From: an uncultured bacterium | GTDB taxonomy: Bacteria; Bacillota; Clostridia; Lachnospirales; Lachnospiraceae | Assembly (NCBI GenBank): GCA_947643145.1 | Contig: CANRVD010000006.1 | Coordinates: 1-64,000 of the forward strand | DNA length: 64,000 bases | Direction: 5' to 3' | Shown here: positions 8,178 through 16,972 of the stretch, one piece after another | How positions within the stretch are numbered: position 1 is the stretch's first letter | How the letters are laid out: each line of letters begins with the position of its first letter | Notes under the pieces: model-generated | Seen by the model: only the letters and a program-made list of their open reading frames with translations | Databases searched by the model: none | What the model was told of the DNA's origin: nothing | Program-made: the position numbers and the translations under genes

Positions 8178-8591
8178 CTACAGCTTTACAATACGAATCT
8201 GGGATGCCTGCGATGGATTGATTTCAATGCTGAGAACCAGCTTACCACCCAGATTGGTCTTCATCTTCCCAATATTCGTGCCATCTACAAATACTTTGTA
8301 TTCTACACCCGCTTCCAATTCCAGAGTAATGGAAGCATCCTCCCAGCCTTCCACCGTAAATACCGTTTCATCCTCTGTCGCCTTAAAACCGTTAACCACA
8401 GTTCCTGGTACAGATTCGTACACGAACAAACCATTTTTTTCAAGCTTTGTAATCTCTTTGAATGTTTTGACCTTATACAAATCGCCTTCAAATTCAAAGT
8501 CGGACAGTTTCTGCTTCGTATCAAACTCATAATTGCCAAAACTTAATGTCCCATCGTTTTCCTTACGGATTAATTCTTTAATAACTGCCAT
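8178..8591 (-). CDS. Conserved clostridial protein, sometimes labelled endosialidase
   Basis: This 137-residue protein begins MAVIKELIRKENDGTLSFGN and is predicted to be all beta with a C-terminal half resembling an Ig-like or cadherin-like sandwich (TLELEAGVEYKVFVDG). I recall close homologues in Lachnospiraceae databases carrying the name endosialidase, but nothing here supports sialidase activity: there is no signal peptide, no Asp-box and the size is too small. It lies 3 bases upstream of radA and downstream of clpC. Its role may be linked to that operon, but no function can be assigned. Confidence 0.75.
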   Translation of the reverse strand: MAVIKELIRKENDGTLSFGNYEFDTKQKLSDFEFEGDLYKVKTFKEITKLEKNGLFVYESVPGTVVNGFKATEDETVFTVEGWEDASITLELEAGVEYKVFVDGTNIGKMKTNLGGKLVLSIEINPSQASQIRIVKL

Positions 8592-8776
8592 GATTCCTTC
8601 CTCCTGTGTTTTTTATTATATTAACAGCCGTTTCCATAAAGAGTGCAGGACTGTGCTGGTGCGCTTTGCGTACCGCTGCATGTCAAGAACTTCCTTTAAA
8701 GTAAAAAACAGCCGCAGTTCTTACGTTCCTTCTATATAAAATTTATGAAAATTATACCACATTTTTGACAGATTTG

Positions 8777-11218
8777 CTAGTACAACGTAAACGTAATTTT
8801 CTCATCCTCAAATCCAACTGCAACCTTTTCTCCCATCCTGATTTCCCCGGAAAGAACTCTGTCTGCAAGCTCATCTTCTATCTTCGTCTGAATACTGCGG
8901 CGGATTGGGCGTGCCCCATAATCCTTATCAAAACCGCTCTTTGCCAGATATTCTACCGCTTCCTTCGAAACATCCAGTGTAATGCCCATCTGTGCTTCCA
9001 GCCGTTTGTTCAGCGCAGCAATCATAATCTTTACAATTTCCTGAATATTTTCCTGTGACAGAGTATGGAATACAAGCATTTCATCAATTCTGTTGATAAA
9101 TTCCGGCTTGAAAATTTTCTTTACCTCCTCCAGTACATCTTCCTTCATCTTCTTGTAATCAGCCTCTGCATCCTCCTTTGTGCCAAATCCCAAATGCTTT
9201 GGCGAAATAATCTGCTGTGCCCCGGCATTAGAAGTCATGATAATAATCGTATTTTTAAAGCTGACCTTTCTGCCCTGGGCATCTGTCACATGGCCGTCTT
9301 CCAAAATCTGAAGCAAAATATTAAATACATCAAGATGTGCCTTCTCAATTTCATCAAACAAAATAACAGAATATGGATGGCGTCTTACCTTTTCACTGAG
9401 CTGTCCACCGTCCTCATAACCTACATATCCCGGTGGAGAACCAATCATCTTGGATACACTGTGCTTCTCCATATATTCTGACATATCAACACGTATAATC
9501 TCATTTTCCTGCCCAAATACAGCCTCCGCAAGCGCTTTGGAAAGTTCTGTCTTTCCCACACCAGTCGGACCAAGGAACAGAAACGAGCCAATTGGACGGT
9601 TCGGGTCTTTCAACCCCACCCTTCCGCGGCGCACTGCCTTTGCCACTGCCGAAACAGCTTCATCCTGCCCGATTACACGCTTATGCAATTCTTCCTCCAA
9701 AAGGCGCAGTCTCTCCGACTCTTCCTCCTGCAGCTTCTGCACCGGAATTTTCGTCCAATCCGCAATTACACCGGCTACATCGGCTTCTGTAACTGTAATT
9801 TCCCCGCTCCCACGACTGTTTTCCATCTCTTTCTTTAACTTCTCAAGCTTCTTCCTGCATTCCGTCTGCCGTTTTTTCAACTCACCTGCAAGAGCAAAAT
9901 CCTCCTGGCAGATTGCATCCTCTTTCTGCTTCTCATATGCAGCCAGCTCTGTCTCCAAGCCGCGCAGTTCTGGAGATGGCAGGTACAGACTAAGACCAGC
10001 CCTTGCTGCCGCCTCATCAATCGCGTCTATCGCTTTATCCGGCAGAAAACGGTCATTTACATAGCGTACCGACATTTTTACCGCCGCTGTGATTGCATCA
10101 TCGGTAATATTCACATGATGGTGCTCCTCATAACATCCACGAAGCCCCCGAAGAATCTCCATTGTCTCCTCTTCATCCGGCTCTTCCACCAGAACCGGCT
10201 GGAATCTTCGCTCCAATGCAGCGTCCTTCTCAATATACTTCCGGTATTCCTCTCTGGTTGTTGCACCAATAATCTGAATCTCACCTCTTGCCAGTGCCGG
10301 TTTCAAAATATTGGCAGCATCAATCGCGCCTTCTGCACCTCCTGCACCAATAATCGTATGGATTTCATCAATAAAAAGCAGAATATTGCCTGACTGGCTC
10401 ACCTCACGAAGAGAACGCTTAATACGTTCCTCAAATTCACCACGGTACTTGGAGCCTGCCACCATACCAGACAAATCCAGCACTAAAACTCTCTTTTCCT
10501 GTAAATTTCCCGGAATATCCCCCTGTATAATCTTCTGTGCCAGTCCTTCTACCACAGCCGTTTTTCCTACGCCGGGTTCACCAATCAGACATGGATTGTT
10601 CTTGGTGCGCCTGCTTAAAATCTGCACAAGGCGTCTCGTCTCGCTCTCCCTGCCAATAACTGGGTCAAGTCTGCCTTCCTTTGCCAAAGCAGTCAGATCC
10701 CTGCTATACTGGTCAAGCATCGGTGTATTTGACTTCCCCTTACGTCCTTTCTGCATCATATATTCATTTTTTGCAGCAGTCATGTCCTGACCAGTTGCCG
10801 TCAGCAAATCCACATACAGCTTTTGTACATTGATTCCCTTTGTATTCAGAAGACGAACGGCAATACACTCATGTTCTTTTAACAAAGCAATTAATATATG
10901 CTCTGTCCCTGCACTGGTGGTTCCCAGACGCTCTGCCTCAATCGGCGCATTATCAATAATTTTCTGCGCTCTTGGCGTCATCTCTGCGCGTTCTGCTACC
11001 AGCGTATTCGAATCCGTTGACAAATTATCTTCAATCAAATCTACAATTTTGTCATAGGAAACTCCATTTTCTTTTAAGACTTCGCTGGCAACTCCCTTTG
11101 TAATAAGCAGTGCCAGAAGCAAATGCTCTGTTCCCACAAAATTATGCCCTAAAGAAGCCGCCTGCTTCCTTGCACTGTCAAATACCTTCTGGGCGTTTTT
11201 GGTATAACGTTTCTGCAT
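8777..11218 (-). CDS. clpC: ATP-dependent protease ATPase subunit ClpC
   Basis: ClpC unfolds substrates for the ClpP peptidase and is a central stress and quality-control chaperone. The 813-residue sequence has two N-terminal Clp repeats (1-145), AAA1 with Walker A GEPGVGKT (~210), a short UVR-type coiled middle region (~420-470, the MecA/McsB docking site in other bacteria) and AAA2 with GPTGVGKT (~546). The short middle region separates it from ClpB. Start ATG has GGAGG about 10 bases upstream. Unlike Bacillus there is no ctsR-mcsA-mcsB in front, and no CtsR operator was recognised, so regulation is unclear. It leads a cluster with the 137-residue protein and radA. Confidence 0.95.
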   Translation of the reverse strand: MQKRYTKNAQKVFDSARKQAASLGHNFVGTEHLLLALLITKGVASEVLKENGVSYDKIVDLIEDNLSTDSNTLVAERAEMTPRAQKIIDNAPIEAERLGTTSAGTEHILIALLKEHECIAVRLLNTKGINVQKLYVDLLTATGQDMTAAKNEYMMQKGRKGKSNTPMLDQYSRDLTALAKEGRLDPVIGRESETRRLVQILSRRTKNNPCLIGEPGVGKTAVVEGLAQKIIQGDIPGNLQEKRVLVLDLSGMVAGSKYRGEFEERIKRSLREVSQSGNILLFIDEIHTIIGAGGAEGAIDAANILKPALARGEIQIIGATTREEYRKYIEKDAALERRFQPVLVEEPDEEETMEILRGLRGCYEEHHHVNITDDAITAAVKMSVRYVNDRFLPDKAIDAIDEAAARAGLSLYLPSPELRGLETELAAYEKQKEDAICQEDFALAGELKKRQTECRKKLEKLKKEMENSRGSGEITVTEADVAGVIADWTKIPVQKLQEEESERLRLLEEELHKRVIGQDEAVSAVAKAVRRGRVGLKDPNRPIGSFLFLGPTGVGKTELSKALAEAVFGQENEIIRVDMSEYMEKHSVSKMIGSPPGYVGYEDGGQLSEKVRRHPYSVILFDEIEKAHLDVFNILLQILEDGHVTDAQGRKVSFKNTIIIMTSNAGAQQIISPKHLGFGTKEDAEADYKKMKEDVLEEVKKIFKPEFINRIDEMLVFHTLSQENIQEIVKIMIAALNKRLEAQMGITLDVSKEAVEYLAKSGFDKDYGARPIRRSIQTKIEDELADRVLSGEIRMGEKVAVGFEDEKITFTLY

Positions 11219-11489
11219 TCTTTTCTATCCTCCATAAATATATTATAAATATCCTAAAAAAGCGTTCTTCTTCCTTTCGAGTAGTTTCCTATCAGTTAAA
11301 AAAGGGACTGCCAGCGCATTCCCCTGGCAAAAAGCTTCGTTTTTTGTTGGCATGACACCAAATACTGAAACCTTTCCTCATAAATTGATAAATGCTACAA
11401 TGGGAAAAACGCTGGTTTTGCTTTCTTCTTAAGAATGACTTAGTTTCACTTGGACAGTGTTTTCTACCGCCTTATTGGAACTTCATTCT

Positions 11490-12854
11490 TTATCTGCGGC
11501 GTGAATGAAATGCTATCGAAATCAGAATCAACAATAACAATCCACAAAAAGCTGCCATAATTCCAATGACATATTTAAGACTTTGAATCATCCGCTCCTC
11601 TGCTGTTGTACTTTTTACAGACTCCCCATTCATACTCCGATACCATGCTTTTACCTTCTCATATGGCATCAACTGCCCTTCCTCCAAATCATACAAATAC
11701 AGTTCTTCCTTCTTACCCTTCCCATAGATTAACACAAAACTGTTTTCTACGCCACTTTCTAAAACATATGTTGTGATTTTCTTTTCACCAATCTTAGTTT
11801 CCTCCTCTACAAAGCCCTCTGGAATTATCTCCTCATCTGCAGATTCCAGTACTTCTATTTCCGTATCTCCAATTAAATACAACTTCCCCTTCTTCTTCAC
11901 GGCTGTTACATAACTTCCTGAACTTCCGTCCGTACGCTGGATATTCAGCGATAGTCTGTATACCGACTTCTTTCCATCAGTCCCTTTGACAACAACCTTA
12001 ATAATATTCTTTCCCTGCTTTAGATTTTTATTGCCTTTTATTGTCACATTTGCCAGACTGTCTTTTGTTTCGTATGATATCGCAAGTGACTTGTCGTCTG
12101 TTGTCGCAATTGCACTGTATTTTTTGATTTTGGGTGAAAAATCCGGTGCAAATTCAATACCATCTACCGAAAGCTTCCTTAACAGATTTGAACCCGGTAC
12201 ATCCTTTGCATTTGGAGTCGGTGCAGCGGAAGGCTGTACCGTTGCCTGCTCTGGCGGCACCTGTGTAGCCTGCGGCTCTGCAGCTTCCGGCTCTTTTGTT
12301 CCTTCCGGCATCTTCGTCGCCTCCGGTTTCTGCTCTGCTGCCTTTTTTCCTTTTACCAATATATTTAATGCATTGAAAGAAACAGACATTTCTGACGAAC
12401 TGTCATCATCCATGTAAACATGATACGGTTTTTTCAATGAAATAGAAGCACTTCCTGTCTGCCTTGCAGTAAATTTGACAGAATACGTTATTTTATATGC
12501 ACTGCTTGTCCTGTTTGTATCATTAATTCTGAACGTATCGTCATTTCCATGCGTTACGCTGCCACCTGTCTCAAAACGCAGCACTCTGCTGTTATAGGTA
12601 AAATGACCTTCAAAACCTTTGATTGCGTCACTGGAGCTTACTGTAATCACCACATAAATGGTATCTCCTTTTGTAACTGTATTGCTTCTCGTAGAAATTC
12701 TAATCGTAGCTCCTGCCGCTCTGGCATTTCTGCTTTCCGGCAATATAAGAACACAGAAAAAACAGACAAGCAGAACTCGAAAAAGCATACTGCCCACCCT
12801 GTAAATATAACCGGATGTCATACTCTTTTGTCTTATTCTGTCTGTCTGTTTCAT
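11490..12854 (-). CDS. Membrane-anchored surface protein with cohesin and cadherin-like domains
   Basis: This 454-residue protein is exported and then held by a C-terminal membrane helix (about 425-448, followed by HSRRR). Domains in order are: signal sequence (about 20-48), a cohesin-type sandwich (49-165, beginning ATIRISTRSNTVTKGD), a Pro/Thr/Glu linker (170-215), and a cadherin-like beta-sandwich (220-305, PF12733-like, ending VYRLSLNI). A ~100-residue beta-rich extracellular region follows before the helix. Cohesins bind dockerins in cellulosomes but also occur alone in clostridial surface proteins. It lies 20 bases after the glucosaminidase gene, so the two are probably co-transcribed. 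It may anchor that enzyme, which carries the same C-terminal sandwich type; this is inference. Confidence 0.75.
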   Translation of the reverse strand: MKQTDRIRQKSMTSGYIYRVGSMLFRVLLVCFFCVLILPESRNARAAGATIRISTRSNTVTKGDTIYVVITVSSSDAIKGFEGHFTYNSRVLRFETGGSVTHGNDDTFRINDTNRTSSAYKITYSVKFTARQTGSASISLKKPYHVYMDDDSSSEMSVSFNALNILVKGKKAAEQKPEATKMPEGTKEPEAAEPQATQVPPEQATVQPSAAPTPNAKDVPGSNLLRKLSVDGIEFAPDFSPKIKKYSAIATTDDKSLAISYETKDSLANVTIKGNKNLKQGKNIIKVVVKGTDGKKSVYRLSLNIQRTDGSSGSYVTAVKKKGKLYLIGDTEIEVLESADEEIIPEGFVEEETKIGEKKITTYVLESGVENSFVLIYGKGKKEELYLYDLEEGQLMPYEKVKAWYRSMNGESVKSTTAEERMIQSLKYVIGIMAAFCGLLLLILISIAFHSRRR

Positions 12855-12874
12855 TTTCAGCCTCCATACTACGA

Positions 12875-15082
12875 TTATTTTCTTGTAATCTTAATTTTAT
12901 AATCTCTTGTTTTACCGCTTTCTGAAGTTACGGTAACGGTATAAGTCTTTGTACCAACACTTAAATTTTTTGTACCGGTTCCTGTAACTTTTGCAGAAGA
13001 TGCTACTGTTGTGGCATTGATTTTGACAGAAGTAACATTATTCGGTACGGTAAGGGTATACGTCTTACTTCCATCATCTCCCAGTACAAATTTAGAATCA
13101 AATGTATAGTCTTTTACCTTTAAGGTTTTTAAATAATTATTCGGATTCTTCCCACCGGAAGGAACACTGCATGCTGTCTCCGGCATATTCTCATATACCG
13201 GAATGGAGAATACCATAGGCATTTCTTCCTTCTGGGTACTATATGCAGTATTTGTTTTTGTTGCCTCGCTGTTAGGCGCTTCAACATTTGCCATATACTG
13301 ATGGTTATAACGGTTTTTCGGCGTAACATTAAATTTTTGCAGATACAGTGTATTCTGTCCTACATTAATGTAATTTTTGCCAATGTAAGCAGCCCCGCCC
13401 ACAATTGATTTGTATGGGTCGGTCCATGGCCTTGAGTAAGTAGTTCCTGAGCTTGCCCAGCTTAAACCGTTAGCAATGGCTCCGCCTGCTACTGTACTGT
13501 TGTTGGCTCCAATGTTATAAAAATTATAAATCCCCTCATAACCTGCAACCTTACCAGAAACAGAACTGCTCATTAATGACTGACTTATAACTACTTCCTG
13601 CTTTACTCTGGAAGCCAAATGATACGGGCTTACTTTAGAAGTTGAAGCTGCATTGAGGAAAGCAGTGGAATACTTCATACTCTTAGATTCCCCGGAATCA
13701 TCCTTATACGTAAATGTTTTATTATACATCGGAGTGTTATTTAATATTTTTTCCACACCTTCTTTTGTATGATATTCCTTCTGGTATTCCAGATTCTCAA
13801 ACTGGAAGATTCCACGTTCGTCTAAGAAATTTCGTGGATCCATATAATACTTTACGGCCTTTTTCGATGCCGTAACCCAAGTCGTTCCATCATATGGAAT
13901 AAACTTGTCCGTTTTCCAGTCGTAAGCACCTTCCTCTGTTGATTTCCACGCATAGGACTTATTGACACTCAAAAGGTTAAGTCCTACCACGCTTTCCTTC
14001 TTAATTACAGTGCTCCATTTAAGACCAGTCTTATATGGAGAAAATGTCCAGTTTGGATATTTTTTATGTAATGCCAGAAGGCTTGATACATACGACTTTG
14101 GAAAGCCATCTGCTATCAGCTTCTCTTTATACTCTGTATCCGACAAATCAGAATCCGGGGGCGCTGTCGGTTTTGGCGTTGCCGTAGGCTTTTCTGTTGG
14201 TTCCGCTGTTTCAGAAGGTTTTGCTGCCGCTGTCGGTTTTGGCGTTGCCGTCGCCTTAACGGCCTCTTCCTTGACAATCTGCAAATAAACATATTGTTCC
14301 GGTAAATATCCTTTAACGGTTGCATTATTATACTTCATCCTAACTGAAAAATAAGACTTTCCAGATACCTCCGACTGTCCAAGAATCGTCATCTGCCTTC
14401 CATTTTTTAATGATACCTTCTTACCACCGACAGTCATAACTGTACTTTTCCCTGCCGTCTTTAACAGCGAAACACCAGAGGATGCTTTCAGTATGCCCGG
14501 AAGCCCTTTTTCACAGACCAAGGTTACATTGCTGGCCGGAAGATAGCCTTTATAGGTTTTCGATGCATATGAAAAAGAAATATAATACCATTTTGTATCT
14601 TTTACAAGACTTTCTGAAAGAACCCGGACCTTTTGGGCTTTTTTCAGGGAAATCTGCTCCGAACCTGCTTTTACGGCAGCAGCACTTGCTGAAGCCGACT
14701 TTCTTATTTTAACAGAAGACACATTAATATTACCAGTTATTTTTGTACTGACACTTCCCGTTTGCACCTTAATGTAATCTGCCGATACATAACCAACAAT
14801 ATTCTTGCCATTTTGCTTAAATTTAACATGATACCACTTTCCATTCTTTCCGGTAATCGTCACCTTAACACCATCAGAAAGTGTTACCTTTGTTCCACCT
14901 GATGAAACTACTTCATAAGTAGTTCCCGGTCCTGACCTGACATTCAAAACACCTTCTACCTGAACCGTCCCTATAGCTGCAGCTTCTATGTCTTCCTGTC
15001 TTGCCTTTGTTATCAAGAAAAAAGACAGAGCCAGAATAAAAACTACCGCTGTGCCCAAAATTCCTTTTTTCTTTTCCTTCAT
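12875..15082 (-). CDS. Secreted peptidoglycan glucosaminidase with three SH3 domains
   Basis: This 735-residue enzyme is a predicted endo-beta-N-acetylglucosaminidase that cuts cell-wall glycan strands. An N-terminal hydrophobic segment (9-25) directs export. Three bacterial SH3 domains (about 38-265) should bind the wall; the first contains NVRSGPGTTYEVV. A TPKPTA-rich linker (270-310) follows, then the glucosaminidase domain (320-590) with the typical SPYHLASRVKQE segment holding the candidate catalytic glutamate and YNFYNIGA. The C-terminus (660-735) is a cadherin-like sandwich. It starts 12 bases after hslO and precedes the cohesin protein. Placement of a redox chaperone gene directly before wall genes is notable. 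Confidence 0.85.
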   Translation of the reverse strand: MKEKKKGILGTAVVFILALSFFLITKARQEDIEAAAIGTVQVEGVLNVRSGPGTTYEVVSSGGTKVTLSDGVKVTITGKNGKWYHVKFKQNGKNIVGYVSADYIKVQTGSVSTKITGNINVSSVKIRKSASASAAAVKAGSEQISLKKAQKVRVLSESLVKDTKWYYISFSYASKTYKGYLPASNVTLVCEKGLPGILKASSGVSLLKTAGKSTVMTVGGKKVSLKNGRQMTILGQSEVSGKSYFSVRMKYNNATVKGYLPEQYVYLQIVKEEAVKATATPKPTAAAKPSETAEPTEKPTATPKPTAPPDSDLSDTEYKEKLIADGFPKSYVSSLLALHKKYPNWTFSPYKTGLKWSTVIKKESVVGLNLLSVNKSYAWKSTEEGAYDWKTDKFIPYDGTTWVTASKKAVKYYMDPRNFLDERGIFQFENLEYQKEYHTKEGVEKILNNTPMYNKTFTYKDDSGESKSMKYSTAFLNAASTSKVSPYHLASRVKQEVVISQSLMSSSVSGKVAGYEGIYNFYNIGANNSTVAGGAIANGLSWASSGTTYSRPWTDPYKSIVGGAAYIGKNYINVGQNTLYLQKFNVTPKNRYNHQYMANVEAPNSEATKTNTAYSTQKEEMPMVFSIPVYENMPETACSVPSGGKNPNNYLKTLKVKDYTFDSKFVLGDDGSKTYTLTVPNNVTSVKINATTVASSAKVTGTGTKNLSVGTKTYTVTVTSESGKTRDYKIKITRK

Positions 15083-15094
15083 CCAAACACACTC

Positions 15095-15979
15095 CTATCT
15101 TAAAAATCTTGTTAATTCTTCCGTTGTAAAATAATAGTGGGAACCACAAAAATCGCAGTTGACCTCTATTGTCTCCCCATCATCTATCATTTCCTGCAAA
15201 TCATTTCTTCCAATGCTTGCAACCGCTTTTGAAACCCGTTCCTTGGAACAGTCACAGAAATATTTCGTCGGTATCCTGTCCAAAATCTCCACTTCCACAT
15301 CCGCCATTAAATAATGAATGATATCTTCCGGCGACATTCCCTGATCCTGCAAATCCGTTACAGAATGAATCTGGCGTAAGGAAGCTTCCACCTTGTCAAT
15401 CACGGCATCCTCAGCAAAAGGCATTACCTGAATAATAAAACCGCCTGCATGCCTAACGTAATTTTCTTTATCCAGTAATACACCCAGCCCAACGGAAGAT
15501 GGTACCTGTTCAGATATAGCATAATAATATGTCAAATCCTCGGCAATTTCGCCGGAAACCAAATGTGTCTGCCCATTATATGGCTCTTTCAGCCCTATAT
15601 CGCGTATTACATTCAGAAATCCCGGTCCCAATGCTCCTGAAACATCTAATTTCCCCTTTGCGTTTGGCGGCAAAATCACGACAGGCTGTTTGACATATCC
15701 TTTCACATTTGCACTTGAGTCCGCTGTTACCGTAATTCCACCAATCGGGCCACCACACTGGATTTGCAGTGTTAATACATCTTTTTCCCCCTTCATCATG
15801 CTCCCCATCATGCTGCCAGCCGTCAGAAGTCTTCCCAAAGCAGCCGTTGCCACAGGGCTTGTCCCATGAATTTTTCTTGCTTCCTCTACCAAATCCCTTG
15901 TTGTTGCTGCAAATATGCGTAACTGGTGATTTGCGGCTGTTGCCCTGACTATATAATCCTGACTCATATATTCCCTCAT
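15095..15979 (-). CDS. hslO: Redox-regulated holdase chaperone Hsp33
   Basis: Hsp33 is a cytoplasmic chaperone that becomes active when oxidised, releasing zinc from four cysteines. This 294-residue protein has the conserved N-terminal domain (DYIVRATAANHQLRIFAATT) and the C-terminal zinc centre as CDC (~240) and CDFC (~270), so all four cysteines are present. Length is normal. Two starts are possible (MREYMSQDY); the second methionine fits the family better, the first is kept. It is the first gene of the run leading into the glucosaminidase and cohesin genes. Upstream lies a cluster of hairpins (16006-16080). Confidence 0.95.
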   Translation of the reverse strand: MREYMSQDYIVRATAANHQLRIFAATTRDLVEEARKIHGTSPVATAALGRLLTAGSMMGSMMKGEKDVLTLQIQCGGPIGGITVTADSSANVKGYVKQPVVILPPNAKGKLDVSGALGPGFLNVIRDIGLKEPYNGQTHLVSGEIAEDLTYYYAISEQVPSSVGLGVLLDKENYVRHAGGFIIQVMPFAEDAVIDKVEASLRQIHSVTDLQDQGMSPEDIIHYLMADVEVEILDRIPTKYFCDCSKERVSKAVASIGRNDLQEMIDDGETIEVNCDFCGSHYYFTTEELTRFLR

Positions 15980-16005
15980 TTCTGCGCTGTTATTTGCTGC
16001 ATAAA

Positions 16006-16080
16006 AAGAACAAAAGTTCTTGCAATGTTTGTGTCACAGCGCAGACACAAACTTGCCGAGTGAAAAATTCATTTTTCACT
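16006..16080. repeat. Three consecutive palindromes between the methyltransferase gene and hslO
   Basis: The stretch holds AAGAAC/GTTCTT (16006-16021), GTTTGTGTC/GACACAAAC (16027-16052) and AGTGAAAAAT/ATTTTTCACT (16059-16080). The middle palindrome recurs almost unchanged at 56647-56682 in front of the GH43 gene. The last one could end transcription of the methyltransferase gene. Role otherwise unknown. Confidence 0.7.
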
Positions 16081-16139
16081 CTTCCTCCCCGCAATAGAAA
16101 TTACACTTCGTGTCATTTCTATTTTCAACCTTTTCTAAT

Positions 16140-16901
16140 TTAATTCTTAGTAGCTATAAAATATACTCTCTCACTCTGCCCAGAAGGCTTCTCAAATGTA
16201 AGCGCTTCATACACCTCAACCTTTGAAAACCCCTGCTGCTTCAAGCAATTCACAACCATATCAGGCGAATATGCCTTCTGACAGTGCAGTTCATCCGTAC
16301 GTACAAACAAATCTCTTTCATCATCTGCCAGTTCATACACTGTCAGATGATATTCATTCTTTTTTTCCTCTTCATGATATATATTTTCCCAAATATAACT
16401 GGCATTTTCCCTATTATCTGCAATCGTCTGGTTTCCTAAAACCTCACGGTAAAAATATTCTGTCTTCATATCAAATAAAAAGATTCCATCCTCTTCTAAA
16501 TATGCGTTCACACGCTCAAAAACCTGCGCTAAATCCTCTTCCTCGCAGATATAATTCATACCATCACATATACAGACCATTGCCTTCACCGGTCCGGCTA
16601 ATTCCAGTTTCCGAATATCCTGTTGCACAAAAAATGCTTTATCATCACATTTTTCCCTGGCAGCCATCAGCATTTCTTCTGACAAATCAATGCCTGTCAC
16701 TTGATAACCTGCATCTGCCAGCCGCCATGTTATCTCTCCCGTCCCACATGCCAAATCGACTACTGCTCCATCCCGTATCCCCTGCCGTTCCAATATTTTT
16801 TTAATATACGAAAACCAGTCGTCATATGGAATATCATCCATAAACAAATCATAGACTGCGGCAAATCCGCCATAAATATTATATTCCTCTGTTCTTTCCA
16901 T
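16140..16901 (-). CDS. Class I SAM-dependent methyltransferase, unknown substrate
   Basis: This is a 253-residue cytoplasmic methyltransferase. Motif I reads VVDLACGTGEITWRL and is followed by a conserved acidic loop (GIDLSEEML) and motif II region (AMVCICDGMNYI). The pattern is that of small-molecule methyltransferases of the Methyltransf_25 type with a Cyc17-like C-terminal extension, common in clostridia. A frame start exists 30 bases further up (MFWILWRFTG), but the ATG at 16901 follows GGAG at a suitable distance and begins MERTEEYNIYGGFAAVYD, which is the usual family N-terminus. Isolated gene; the substrate cannot be told. Confidence 0.8.
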   Translation of the reverse strand: MERTEEYNIYGGFAAVYDLFMDDIPYDDWFSYIKKILERQGIRDGAVVDLACGTGEITWRLADAGYQVTGIDLSEEMLMAAREKCDDKAFFVQQDIRKLELAGPVKAMVCICDGMNYICEEEDLAQVFERVNAYLEEDGIFLFDMKTEYFYREVLGNQTIADNRENASYIWENIYHEEEKKNEYHLTVYELADDERDLFVRTDELHCQKAYSPDMVVNCLKQQGFSKVEVYEALTFEKPSGQSERVYFIATKN

Positions 16902-16972
16902 TCCTGTAAATCTCCACAAAATCCAAAACATTCCTAAGCAGTTAATTTAAGGCCCGATTCATGTTATGAGAA

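Noticed and set aside
8178..8591. Endosialidase activity
   Set aside because: The name is used for homologues as I recall, but the protein has no Asp-box, no signal peptide and is too small for a sialidase.
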